Positions 45,516-54,984 of a stretch of 64,000 nt of DNA are shown here, one piece after another (position 1 is the stretch's first letter; every line of letters begins with the position of its first letter). The stretch lies in assembly GCF_026191475.2 (NCBI RefSeq), contig NZ_JAOSLC020000003.1:1023001-1087000 (forward strand). The letters run 5' to 3'. Position numbers and translations under genes: made by a program. Origin of the DNA: Polaribacter ponticola (lineage in GTDB: Bacteria > Bacteroidota > Bacteroidia > Flavobacteriales > Flavobacteriaceae). A model generated the notes under the pieces. It made no database searches. It was given only the letters and a program-made list of their open reading frames with translations, and was not told the DNA's origin.

Positions 45516-46793
45516 TTATTGCTTTTTATAAACAACGCCATTTTTCATTACAAAAACAACATTTTCCATCGTAGAAATATTTTTAGTTGGATCATCATTT
45601 ACAGCAATTATGTCAGCAAAAAAACCTTTTTTAACTTGCCCTATTTCTCCTTGCATTTTTAGAATTTTAGCATTCGTAATTGTAGCAGACTGTATCGTTT
45701 CTATTGCTGGCATACCCGCTTCTACCATAAAACCAAACTCTTTCCCATTTGCTCCATGCTTAAAAACTCCAGCATCTGTTCCAAAAGCAATTCCTACTCC
45801 TTTTTTATAAGCTCTAGCAAAAGTTCCTTGTATTTGAGGTCCTACTGCTAATGCTTTAGGAATAACAACATCCGGATAAAACCCTTTTATTTTTGCTTTA
45901 GCTACCACTTCTTTACCTGCTGTAATTGTAGGTACTAAATACGCATCATGTTTTTTCATAATCTCCATAGTCTCATCACCCATATAAGTACCATGTTCAA
46001 TAGTTTTTACACCTCCAATAACAGCTCTTTGCATACCAACATCTCCGTGGGCATGAGCAGCTACATGCATCCCATAATCTTTTGCCATATCACAAATAGC
46101 CTTAACTTCTTCAATTGTAAATTGAGGATTATCTCCAGATTTAGCAACACTTAAAACACCTCCAGTTGCAGTTATTTTTATACAATCTGCTCCATTTTTA
46201 TAACGTTGTCTTACAGCTTTTTTTGCATCTTCTACAGAATTTACCACACCTTCTTTAGGCCCAGGATTTCCTAATAACTTTCTACTACTCCCATTGGTTG
46301 GATCTGCATGACCTCCCGTTGTAGCTAAAGCACTACCTGCTGTAAATACTCTTGGCCCTGGAATTTTGCCTTCATTAATTGCATTTCTCAAAGATATATT
46401 TACTCCCGTACCTCCCAAATCTCTTACTGTTGTAAACCCATTTTTAAGAGTTCTTTTAGCAAATTTTACAGAATTATATGCAATATCTGCTTCATTTAAA
46501 ATATACTCATTTATCCTTGCATTTTTATCATACTCCATTTCTAAATGCACATGCATATCTATTAACCCAGGCATTACTACCTTGTCTCGTAAATCTATAG
46601 AAATTCCAGATTTTGGCATAACATAACCGTCCATTACATCAATAATTTTATTTTTTTCAACTACAATAGTTTTTTTAGTATTGATTTTACCAGATTGTGT
46701 GTCAATCAATTTACCACATAAAATATAAGTAGTTTGTGCTGTTATATTCTGCATAAAAAAAATAACAATAAAAAGTAGAACTGTTTTTTTCAT
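45516..46793 (-). CDS. Secreted metal-dependent amidohydrolase
   Basis: The 425-residue protein has a signal peptide (to about residue 19, MQNITAQT) and the amidohydrolase fold: the metal motif MPGLIDMHVHLEMEYDKNAR, HVAAHAHGDVGMQRAVIGG, KTIEHGTYMGDE and the active aspartate in IAFGTDAGVFKHGANG. It belongs to the imidazolonepropionase-like or Xaa-Pro dipeptidase group. As an exported enzyme it probably cleaves peptides or cyclic amides; the substrate is open. Confidence 0.9.
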   Translation of the reverse strand: MKKTVLLFIVIFFMQNITAQTTYILCGKLIDTQSGKINTKKTIVVEKNKIIDVMDGYVMPKSGISIDLRDKVVMPGLIDMHVHLEMEYDKNARINEYILNEADIAYNSVKFAKRTLKNGFTTVRDLGGTGVNISLRNAINEGKIPGPRVFTAGSALATTGGHADPTNGSSRKLLGNPGPKEGVVNSVEDAKKAVRQRYKNGADCIKITATGGVLSVAKSGDNPQFTIEEVKAICDMAKDYGMHVAAHAHGDVGMQRAVIGGVKTIEHGTYMGDETMEIMKKHDAYLVPTITAGKEVVAKAKIKGFYPDVVIPKALAVGPQIQGTFARAYKKGVGIAFGTDAGVFKHGANGKEFGFMVEAGMPAIETIQSATITNAKILKMQGEIGQVKKGFFADIIAVNDDPTKNISTMENVVFVMKNGVVYKKQ

Positions 46794-46862
46794 TTGTTTA
46801 AAATTAATTCTTAAATGTATGAAAATTTAAGTAGATTGCTGCTGTAAAAATTTTAGTTTTAA

Positions 46863-47544
46863 ATGAAAAATGTAGTTATTACAGGTACTAGTAGAGGAAT
46901 TGGCTTTGAACTAGCAAAACAATTTGCCAATAAAGGACATCAAGTTTTGGCTATTTCTAGAAATACAAAACCTTTAGAAGCTATAAATCGTAAAAATATT
47001 ACTTTACTTTCTGTAGATATTTCTAATAATTCGGATATTAAAAAGGTAACTTCTTTTATAAAGAATAACTGGAAAAAATGTAGATATTTTAATAAATAAT
47101 GCAGGTAAACTGATTAACAAGCCTTTTACAGAGTTAACTTCTAAAGACTTTTTAGAAGTTTATAAAGTAAATGTTTTTGGTGTTGCAGAAATTACAAAAA
47201 ACTTAATTCCGTATTTACAAAAAGGAAGCCATGTTGTAACTGTAAGTTCTATGGGAGGAATACAAGGAAGTATGAAATTTCCAGGTTTAGCAGCATACTC
47301 TTCTGCAAAAGGCGCAGTAATTACTTTATCAGAATTATTAGCAGAAGAATATAAAGAGCAACAAATAGCTTTTAATGTTTTAGCTCTTGGTGCTGTGCAA
47401 ACAGAAATGCTAGAAGAAGCTTTTCCAGATTACAAAGCACCTCTTTCCGCTGAAGAAATGGCTAATTATATTTTTGACTTTTCATTAACTGGAAATAAAT
47501 ATTACAACGGTAAAGTTTTACAAGTTTCATCTACAACTCCATAA
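46863..47544 (+). CDS. SDR-family NAD(P)-dependent oxidoreductase (one frameshift)
   Basis: The repaired protein has about 226 residues. It starts KNVVITGTSRGIGFELAKQF, with DILINNAGKLINKPF after the break and the catalytic AAYSSAKGAVITLSELLAEEY (canonical YxxxK) further on. The frame is broken by one extra A in a run of six at 47073-47078; with five the sequence reads WKNVDILINNAG. The substrate is unknown. The next gene, SprT-like, begins 13 bp after the stop. Confidence 0.85.
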
Positions 47545-47557
47545 AGAAAACCTTAAA

Positions 47558-48127
47558 TTGAATTTAAGTTACCAAAATTTCATTCCCAAAAAAGCGATTC
47601 CTTATGTTCAATTTTTAATTGATGAACATTCTTTCGATTTAATAATAGTAAATCAAAGACAGACAAAACATGGTGACTTTAGACAATTACCTAATGGACG
47701 GTTTCAGATTACAGTAAATAATAACTTAAATAAATATCAATTTTTATTGACTTTAATTCATGAAATAGCACATCATGTTACTCATCAAAAATTTGGCAGA
47801 GTACAACCTCACGGAAATGAATGGAAAACAGTTTTTCAACATTTAATGCTTCCTTTCTTACGACCAGAGATTTATCCCATAACAATATTACCTCATCTAG
47901 CTAATTATTTAAAAAACCCAAAAGCAAGTACAGATACCGATGTAAATTTAGCATTAGCTTTAAAAGGGAACGAAGCTGCAAGCGGTAAAAGTTTTATTTT
48001 CGAAATCCCCTTTGAGAGTTTCTTCATTTTTAAGGATATTATCTATAAAAAAGGTAACAAACGAAGAACTAGATTTGAATGTTTAAATGTTGCTACAAAA
48101 AAATATATCTATTCAATCAGAATGTAG
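47558..48127 (+). CDS. SprT-like zinc metalloprotein
   Basis: The 189-residue protein has the metal motif HEIAH in LTLIHEIAHHVTHQKFGR and GNEWKTVFQHLM, as in SprT/Spartan-like domains. The only start that fits is TTG at 47558, with a leader AAACCTTAAA that is a weak ribosome site. Spartan-type domains digest DNA-protein cross-links in eukaryotes; in bacteria their role is unclear. The C-terminal region (KGNKRRTRFECLNVATKKY) may bind nucleic acid. Confidence 0.82.
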   Translation: MNLSYQNFIPKKAIPYVQFLIDEHSFDLIIVNQRQTKHGDFRQLPNGRFQITVNNNLNKYQFLLTLIHEIAHHVTHQKFGRVQPHGNEWKTVFQHLMLPFLRPEIYPITILPHLANYLKNPKASTDTDVNLALALKGNEAASGKSFIFEIPFESFFIFKDIIYKKGNKRRTRFECLNVATKKYIYSIRM

Positions 48128-48148
48128 AAGTTAAACTTTATAAACCAT

Positions 48149-48176
48149 AAAAAAGCATCCAATTGGATGCTTTTTT
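48149..48176. terminator. Bidirectional terminator between SprT-like and DUF389 genes
   Basis: AAAAAAGCATCC and GGATGCTTTTTT are perfect inverted arms around AATT, giving T runs on both strands between convergent genes. Confidence 0.85.
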
Positions 48177-48177
48177 A

Positions 48178-49662
48178 CTACTTATCTCTTTTAATAAACA
48201 AAGTGTCTAACTCCATTTCTTTTTGAAGCCAACTTCTTAACTCTCTTTCTTTAGGAGCAATTATACTATCTGGTAATTTTAAATTCCATTTAATTGTAGC
48301 TACAGGAATAGTATCAATTTTAATAAAGTCATTAGATGATAAAACACTCGCAAAACCAATTGCTTCAATATCTACATATCTAATTTTTGCATCTTTAGCA
48401 ATTCTACTAAAAGCTACAATTTTTTGATTTTTATTCAAAGCATCTTGCTCAATTCTGTTATTCAATTTAGTGATATCTTCCTGAAGATCTGAGATTTGTT
48501 TATGTAAGCCTGCAATAATATTTTTACTTTCTTGCAATTCTTCTCTTTTCTCTTTATATGCAGTAGTAATCAATTCAAAACTCTTAGTATCACTTCCTTT
48601 AATTTCTATTTTAACATCTTTTAAATTTGCATACCTTGGGTCATTAATTAATTGATTTTGCAGCATATTTTCCTCGGCCTCACTAATTTCATTAAAAAAG
48701 TTTAAACTAATAATCTTAGTTTTAATATTTAAATCTTTATCTATTAATTGATATTTAGGATTAGAATCTATCTCATTTTTTACATACTTAGAAAACTGAG
48801 AATCCATTCTACTTTCATCCAAGGCACTTATAAAAGTATAAACTGCAGGTATCATAACTGCAATACCTACTACTGTTGCTACAGTTGTGTAACGTTTTCT
48901 TCTTGCAGCGTTCGCATATTTATGCATTGGAAAACTTAATAATTTTAATACTATAAAGGTTGCCAAGGCAATAAAAATAGTATTAATTGTAAACAAAAAT
49001 AAAGCTCCTAAAGCATATTCGAATCCTTTAGGATTTCCAGAAAAACCATTTGCTAACCCAAAACCCGCAGTACATAAAGGTGGCATTAATGCCGTTGCAA
49101 TAGCTACACCGAAAATTACAGAAGCTACAGTTCCTTTTTTAGTTCTAGCAACCATTAAGGCTAATCCCCCAAAAAAAGCAATTAAAACATCTCTAATATC
49201 TGGCTTAGTTCTTCCTAACAATTCTGAAGTTTCCTCACCAGCTCCTGGAAAAAAATAAAAATATACAAATGAAGCCAATAAGCTTAAAACTATCATTGTA
49301 GCTAAACTTATTGCGGACTTTTTAAAAATTTCAATATCATTAATTGCAAACGCACTACCAATACCTAAGATTGGCCCCATTAAAGGCGATATTAACATAG
49401 CACCAATCACTACCGCTGTTGAATCTGCATTAAGCCCTATAGAAGCCACAAAAACAGCAAAAATAAGAATCCAAGCTGTAGCTCCCTTAAAAGGAATGTC
49501 AGCTTTTATAGCATTTATAGTAGCTTCATGATCTGTATCATCTCTAAAGTCTAAAAGCTCTTTCAAATACTTTTTAATACTTTCAAATAAACCTTTGGCT
49601 TCATTTTTAATTTCAACCTTAGATTCTTCTACTGAAGTATTATTCAAATTATTTTCTCCCAT
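48178..49662 (-). CDS. DUF389 membrane protein
   Basis: The 494-residue protein has an N-terminal cytosolic helix, then about six membrane segments (about 60-270), with DUF389 marks GLNADSTAVVIGAMLISPLMGPILG and ATALMPPLCTAGFGLANG. A long C-terminal part (about 290-494) has a coiled-coil (NIIAGLHKQISDLQEDITKL). The role of DUF389 proteins is unknown, although they resemble small-molecule transporters. Confidence 0.88.
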   Translation of the reverse strand: MGENNLNNTSVEESKVEIKNEAKGLFESIKKYLKELLDFRDDTDHEATINAIKADIPFKGATAWILIFAVFVASIGLNADSTAVVIGAMLISPLMGPILGIGSAFAINDIEIFKKSAISLATMIVLSLLASFVYFYFFPGAGEETSELLGRTKPDIRDVLIAFFGGLALMVARTKKGTVASVIFGVAIATALMPPLCTAGFGLANGFSGNPKGFEYALGALFLFTINTIFIALATFIVLKLLSFPMHKYANAARRKRYTTVATVVGIAVMIPAVYTFISALDESRMDSQFSKYVKNEIDSNPKYQLIDKDLNIKTKIISLNFFNEISEAEENMLQNQLINDPRYANLKDVKIEIKGSDTKSFELITTAYKEKREELQESKNIIAGLHKQISDLQEDITKLNNRIEQDALNKNQKIVAFSRIAKDAKIRYVDIEAIGFASVLSSNDFIKIDTIPVATIKWNLKLPDSIIAPKERELRSWLQKEMELDTLFIKRDK

Positions 49663-49735
49663 TATATATTAAATTAACTGGTGAAAGATACAAAAAAAGT
49701 AGATTATTGTTTTTTTATTTTTTGTTATTAACAAC

Positions 49736-49767
49736 AAAAAACTCTGCATATATATGCAGAGTTTTTT
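49736..49767. terminator. Palindromic terminator after tRNA-Lys
   Basis: AAAAACTCTGCATA and TATGCAGAGTTTTT are an almost perfect palindrome with T runs on both strands. It sits eight bases past the 3' end of the minus-strand tRNA. Confidence 0.75.
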
Positions 49768-49774
49768 CAACTTG

Positions 49775-49847
49775 TGACCGGGCTGGGGCTCGAACCCAGG
49801 ACCCTCTCCTTAAAAGGGAGATGCTCTACCAACTGAGCTACCAGGTC
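49775..49847 (-). tRNA. tRNA-Lys (anticodon TTT)
   Basis: A 73-base cloverleaf reads on the minus strand: acceptor 5' GACCTGG, D arm GCTC...GAGC, anticodon arm TCTCC-CTTTTAA-GGAGA (anticodon TTT), T arm CTGGG-TTCGAGC-CCCAG and acceptor 3' CCCGGTC with discriminator A. Position 5:68 is a T-C mismatch. The CCA end is not encoded. It is followed by a palindromic terminator. Confidence 0.95.
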
Positions 49848-49906
49848 ATACTTGTTTTAAGCGGCTGCAAATATATAATTTATTTACAAACAAACAAACT
49901 TTTTTT

Positions 49907-50674
49907 TTATTTTATTTCATTTAAATATGCTTCTCTTACTTTTTTAAATAAATTAGAGGAATACACAAAACTTACAACAGCCTCATTGTCAGTTTTAAAT
50001 ATCTCATCACTGCTACCTTCCCACGCTTTTCTTCCATTCTTTAAAAAAAGAATTTTTTCTCCAATTTCCATCACAGAATTCATGTCATGAGTATTTATAA
50101 CTGTTGTAATGTTATATTCATCTGTAATCTCTTGAATTAAATTATCTATTACAATAGCTGTCTGTGGGTCTAAACCAGAATTTGGCTCATCACAAAACAA
50201 ATATTTAGGGTTCATAACTATTGCTCTTGCTATTGCAACTCTTTTTTGCATCCCTCCAGATAACTCAGCAGGAAATTTTTTATTAGAATTTTCTAAATTA
50301 ACTCTTTTCAACACAAAATTAACTCGATCCAACATTTCTGATTGAGACTGTTTTGTAAACATTTTTAAAGGAAACATAATATTTTCTTCTACAGTTTGAG
50401 AATCAAATAATGCGCTACCTTGAAAAACCATACCTATTTCTTGTCTCCACTGCCTCTTTTCTTCATTAGAAAATTGAGTATTAGCTTTCCCATCAAAAGA
50501 AATTGTTCCAGCTTCTGGAACATGCAACCCTATCAAAGATTTTAGAAAAACTGTTTTACCAGAACCACTTTGCCCAATAATTAAGCTTGTTTTTCCTGGT
50601 AGAAATGTAGTAGTTATTCCTTTTAAAACTTTAACGTCTCCAAAACCTTTATGTAAATCTTTAACTTCTATCAT
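49907..50674 (-). CDS. mlaF: Phospholipid ABC transporter ATPase, MlaF-like
   Basis: The 255-residue protein has Walker A (IIGQSGSGKTVFLKSLIG), the signature LSGGMQKRVAIARAI, Walker B (YLFCDEPNSGLDPQ) and an H-loop (NTHDMNS). It powers the Mla system that moves phospholipids between the membranes to keep outer-leaflet asymmetry. It starts directly after the mlaE stop codon, with no gap. The MlaD substrate-binding partner is not in the window. Confidence 0.9.
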   Translation of the reverse strand: MIEVKDLHKGFGDVKVLKGITTTFLPGKTSLIIGQSGSGKTVFLKSLIGLHVPEAGTISFDGKANTQFSNEEKRQWRQEIGMVFQGSALFDSQTVEENIMFPLKMFTKQSQSEMLDRVNFVLKRVNLENSNKKFPAELSGGMQKRVAIARAIVMNPKYLFCDEPNSGLDPQTAIVIDNLIQEITDEYNITTVINTHDMNSVMEIGEKILFLKNGRKAWEGSSDEIFKTDNEAVVSFVYSSNLFKKVREAYLNEIK

Positions 50675-51415
50675 TTAGGTAAGTAACATTTGAGTTAGAA
50701 AATAATTAGCAATTACAATTAAAATAATAGTCCAAACAACTGCCTGCGTACTTGCTTTACCAACTGCTATTGAACCACCTTTTACATAATAACCATGATA
50801 AGAAGGAACCGTTGCAATTAAAAAAGCAAAAACTAATGTTTTAATCATTGCATAAGTAATTAAAAACGGATTAAAAGTTGTTTGCAATCCTTCTACATAA
50901 TCTACTCCAGCAAATAAACCAGATAAAACACCTGCAACCCATCCTCCAAATATGCCTAAAATCATTGCTAGAAGAATTAAAAAAGGGTAAAAGAACACTG
51001 TAGATATTACTTTTGGTAGCACCAAATAATTTAATGAATTAATCCCCATAACTTCTAGTGCATCTATTTGCTCTGTTACTCGCATAGCTCCAATACTAGA
51101 AGTTATATATGAACCTACTTTACCTGCTAAAATAATTGAGCAAAATGTAGGTGCAAATTCTAAAATTATAGATCTTTTAGCTGCAAAACCAATTAAGGAA
51201 TCTGGTATGAAAGGGCTTTCTAAATTTAAAGCAGTTTGTAAAGCAATTACTCCACCAATAAAAAAGGGAATAAACATAACAATACCAAGAGATTTTAAAC
51301 CAAGCTCTTCTATTTCTTTCATTAAAGCTTCATAAAAAACCCTACCTTTTTGAGGTCTTTTAAAAACCTGCGTAAGCATTATAAAATATTTACCAATATG
51401 CTCTATGTAATTCAT
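50675..51415 (-). CDS. mlaE: Phospholipid ABC transporter permease, MlaE-like
   Basis: The 246-residue protein has about five membrane segments and the MlaE/YrbE signature: FFIGGVIALQTALNLESP, PTFCSIILAGKVGSYITSSIGAMRVTEQIDALEVMGI and HGYYVKGGSIAVGKASTQAVV. It is the channel-forming partner of the ATPase in the next gene, in one operon. A membrane-proximal start at 51415 is supported by the sequence IEHIGKYFIML and the family start. Confidence 0.92.
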   Translation of the reverse strand: MNYIEHIGKYFIMLTQVFKRPQKGRVFYEALMKEIEELGLKSLGIVMFIPFFIGGVIALQTALNLESPFIPDSLIGFAAKRSIILEFAPTFCSIILAGKVGSYITSSIGAMRVTEQIDALEVMGINSLNYLVLPKVISTVFFYPFLILLAMILGIFGGWVAGVLSGLFAGVDYVEGLQTTFNPFLITYAMIKTLVFAFLIATVPSYHGYYVKGGSIAVGKASTQAVVWTIILIVIANYFLTQMLLT

Positions 51416-51465
51416 AGATTTAATTTTATGCTAAAGTATTAAATTTACATGAATAGACTGTTAAT

Positions 51466-51499
51466 TTGAAGCAATCAAAATAAAAATTAATTACTTTTG
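51466..51499 (+). promoter_or_regulatory. Possible Bacteroidota-type promoter of the phosphatase operon
   Basis: TTG (51466-51468), 23 bases, then TACTTTTG (51492-51499) fits the -33 TTG and -7 TAnnTTTG pattern for Bacteroidota sigma factors. The distance to the ATG at 51526 is 26 bases. Match alone is the evidence. Confidence 0.4.
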
Positions 51500-51525
51500 A
51501 TTTTATTCATAAACAATAATTTTTC

Positions 51526-53162
51526 ATGAAAAATATATTAATATTTTTATCAGTATCTAGTTTTTTATTTTTTGGCTGTAAATCTCAAAAAAAGAATCAA
51601 CAAAAACCTAAATTAGTAGTAGGCATTGTTATAGACCAAATGAGATATGACTATTTAACTCGATTTTCTGATAGATATGGAAATGATGGATTTAAAAAAT
51701 TATTAAAACACGGTTTTTCTCTTGAAAATGCACACTATAATTACATTCCTACATATACCGCAGTTGGTCACACATCAATTTATACAGGTACCACACCAGA
51801 TAATCATGGAATAATTTCTAACAATTGGTACGATAAATTTTTAAAAAAATCTATTTATTGTGTAGATGATACTAATTTCAAAACTATAGGTAATAATGGT
51901 ATTGCAGGGAAAAAATCTCCGTTTAGAATGCAAACTACAACCGTAACAGATCAACTTCATTTAGCTCAGAATATGAAAGGGAAGACTATTGGTGTAGCTA
52001 TAAAAGATAGATCTGCAATTTTACCCGCTGGTCATACAGCTAATGCAGCATATTGGTTTGATGGCAAAAAAATGGACAATGGGTTTCTTCTTCATTTTAT
52101 ATGGAAAAATTGCCAAGTTGGGTAGATAATTTTAACAACTCTGAAATAGTTAATAATTATTTAAAAACACCATGGAACACTCTTTATAATATAGAAACTT
52201 ACACAAATAGTATTGTTGATGAGAATATATTTGAAGGAAAGTTTAAAGGTGAAACTACTTCCACTTTTCCACACGACATTCCTAATTTAAAAGCTGAAAA
52301 TGGAAATTTCGATATTATAAAGGCGATACCTGCGGGTAATTCTTTTACAGCAGATTTTGCAAAAGCTACAATAATTAATGAAGACCTTGGAAAAGGAATT
52401 TATACAGATTTTTTAGCAGTAAGTTTTTCTTCTACAGATTATATTGGTCATCAATTTGGACCTACTTCTATTGAAATAGAAGATACATATTTACGATTAG
52501 ATAAAGACATTGCAGATTTAATTTCATTTTTAGACAAACAAGTTGGGCAAGATAATTATACCATTTTCTTAACAGCTGATCATGCAGCTGTAGATATACC
52601 TGCATATTTACAATCTATAAAAATACCTGCACATTATTTTAGTACAAGTAAATTTAGAAAAGAAATTTTAGCAGTCACAAAGAAATATTTTAATTCTACA
52701 GAATTAATTGAAAACGTTTCTAATTATCAAATATTTTTAGACAATGATAAAATTGAATCTTTGGGGCTAAATAGAAATAAAGTTGCCGAAAAATTAGTAG
52801 ACGAAATTATAAATTTTGATGGAATTTATAAAGCTGTAACTGCTAAAACCTTACAAACAACTAGATTTTCTGATGGTATTTTAAATTATTTACAAAATGG
52901 TTATAATCAAAAATATTCTGGAGATGTTATGATGATACCTTTCCCTGCAACATTAACTGGAGGTAGAACTGGTACTTCTCACGGATCTGGATATTCTTAT
53001 GATACACATATACCTATAATTTTTTATGGAAATGGAATTAAAAAAGGTGTTTCTAAAAAAAAGTATGATATTATTGATATTGCACCAACAATATCAAACT
53101 TACTCAAAATTGAAGCTCCAAATTCTTCTACAGGAAAAATTATTACAGAGGCCTTAAAATAA
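51526..53162 (+). CDS. PafA-like alkaline phosphatase (one frameshift)
   Basis: The repaired protein has about 545 residues. A signal with lipobox (FLFFGCKSQ) precedes the alkaline phosphatase fold: metal Asp in GIVIDQMRYDYL, nucleophile Thr in YTAVGHTSIYTGTTPDNHG, SSTDYIGHQFGP, FLTADHAAV and HGSGYSYDTHIPIIFYG. It is of the calcium-independent PafA type that hydrolyses phosphate monoesters outside the cell. The T run at 52084-52086 needs one more base to give NGFSSSFYMEKLPSW, joining the two frames. It begins an operon with a T9SS cargo gene seven bases downstream. Confidence 0.88.
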
Positions 53163-53168
53163 TTAATA

Positions 53169-54299
53169 ATGAAACTTAAACATCTGATATTACTATTTTT
53201 AACTTATATCAGTTCTATTTCAGTAAATAGTCAGGTTACAGAATTTAATAAGAAATTTGAGTTACCTTCTATTGTTGAAGAAACCTCTGGTTTATTGTTT
53301 TTAGATGGAAAAATTATAACACATAATGATAGTGGAGATGAGGCTAATTTATATGAGTTAAGTAATTCATCAGGAAACTTATTAAGAACTATTAATATTA
53401 ACAACGCGTCTAATGTAGATTGGGAAGACATAACTGAAGATAATACTCATATCTATATTGGAGATTTTGGAAATAATAATGGTACAAGAACAGATTTAAA
53501 GATTTATAAAATTTTAAAGTCAGATTTTAAAAAAAACAATAGTATTTCTGCGGATATAATTTCTTTCTCTTATGAAGATCAAAAAAATTTCAGCAATTCT
53601 AATAATCATAATTTTGATGCAGAAGCTTTTGTAGTTTATGATAACCAACTTCTAATCTTTACTAAAAATAGAGCTGATTTTCAAACTAATGTTTATAAAA
53701 TTCCAAATATTGCAGGAGCTTATTCTGCTACAAAAGTAAGTAATGCTAATGTAGAAGGATTAATAACTGGAGCAACTTTCTGTAACAATAATTTTATGCT
53801 TTGTGGGTATAGTACAACTGCAATTCCTTTTCTAATATACATAAGTTCTAACAGAAATTCTGGAAATGATATTTTTAACTCTGGTTTTGAAAAGCATATT
53901 TTAAATAGTGAAGTAGAGCAAAGAAGTCAAATTGAAGCAATAACTAGTTTTGAAGATGGAAAATTCTATCTATCAAGAGAAAGAGTAAACAATTCTTTTG
54001 TAAATCTGCCCCAAAAACTCTATGAGTTTAAAGATGAAAGAACAAAAGTATTATCTTCAGAAAGTTTTGATATCGATAAAATTAAAATATTACCAAACCC
54101 TACCTCAAATTTAATTCGAATAAACAGTAAGAAAAAAATTAAATCTATAACTATATTTAATACTATTGGCAAAAAAGTTTTAAGTGATAACTCTCCACAT
54201 CAAGAAATTAATATATCTCACCTTTTAAAAGGAATATATGTTATAAAAGTTCAGTTTAATGACACTAAAAGTTATAGTAGAAAAATAATTAAGCTTTAA
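53169..54299 (+). CDS. Type IX secretion system cargo protein
   Basis: The 376-residue protein has a signal peptide (ending near SVNSQV) and a C-terminal type A sorting domain (about 300-376: ILPNPTSNLIRINS, ITIFNTIGKKVL, LLKGIYVIKVQ, SRKIIKL) that directs T9SS export and surface attachment. The central part (about 20-290) is propeller-like, with TSGLLFLDGKIITHNDSGDEANLYEL and WEDITEDNTHIYIGDFG; no enzyme motif is seen. It lies seven bases after the phosphatase stop and overlaps the convergent PrsW gene by 11 bases. Confidence 0.88.
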   Translation: MKLKHLILLFLTYISSISVNSQVTEFNKKFELPSIVEETSGLLFLDGKIITHNDSGDEANLYELSNSSGNLLRTININNASNVDWEDITEDNTHIYIGDFGNNNGTRTDLKIYKILKSDFKKNNSISADIISFSYEDQKNFSNSNNHNFDAEAFVVYDNQLLIFTKNRADFQTNVYKIPNIAGAYSATKVSNANVEGLITGATFCNNNFMLCGYSTTAIPFLIYISSNRNSGNDIFNSGFEKHILNSEVEQRSQIEAITSFEDGKFYLSRERVNNSFVNLPQKLYEFKDERTKVLSSESFDIDKIKILPNPTSNLIRINSKKKIKSITIFNTIGKKVLSDNSPHQEINISHLLKGIYVIKVQFNDTKSYSRKIIKL

Positions 54300-54963
54300 A
54301 CACCGAGTTTTTTTGATGTTTTTTAATCGCTTTTCTAGCAAGTGTAATTCCAATAATTAAGGAGACAATTGCTCCTATTAATGTGCCAGGGATAAAGTTT
54401 ATAAAAAGAAAAAAGTCATATGCTCCATGAAAAGCAGTAGCAGTTATCAATCCAATTAAATTATACTTTAATTTATTGTTAGAAAATTTTGCTTTACCCA
54501 TAAAATACCCCATTAAAATTCCGAAAGTAGCATGAGCTGGTACAGCAGTAAATGCCCTTATAATTCCTGTAGAAACTCCATATTGAAAAACGTATAAGAT
54601 ATTCTCTAAAGCTGCAAATCCCATAGAAACCATTACAGCATAAACAATTCCATCAAAAGGCTCATTAAATTCTTTATTACTTTGTGCATAATACTTAACA
54701 ATTACATATTTAGAGAACTCTTCTACTAAAGCAACAACAATAAACGCTTTAAGCAATTGCTGAAATATACTTTTTGAATCCGTTAATGGATAGATCGTAT
54801 TTAGAATTAAACTTAAAATAAAAGTTATTAAAATACTTGCAAAAGCACCTAGAAGAAAATTTTTTACTAGAAAAGAAATTGGTTCTTTTTCAAATTTATC
54901 TTTCAGATAGATAAAAATTACAATAATCATTACTGGAGCAATAGCAAGAAATAATAAATTCAT
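54289..54963 (-). CDS. PrsW family intramembrane metalloprotease
   Basis: The 224-residue protein has about eight membrane segments and the PrsW metal motifs: EE in VALVEEFSKYVIVKYY, GFAALENILYV, the histidines of PAHATFGILMGYF and AFHGAYDFFLF. In Bacillus PrsW starts cleavage of the anti-sigma factor RsiW. An anti-sigma-like protein does occur in this window (528-1064), but nothing links the two. It overlaps the convergent T9SS cargo gene. Confidence 0.88.
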   Translation of the reverse strand: MNLLFLAIAPVMIIVIFIYLKDKFEKEPISFLVKNFLLGAFASILITFILSLILNTIYPLTDSKSIFQQLLKAFIVVALVEEFSKYVIVKYYAQSNKEFNEPFDGIVYAVMVSMGFAALENILYVFQYGVSTGIIRAFTAVPAHATFGILMGYFMGKAKFSNNKLKYNLIGLITATAFHGAYDFFLFINFIPGTLIGAIVSLIIGITLARKAIKKHQKNSVFKA

Positions 54964-54984
54964 TTAATAAATATAAGCAAGATA

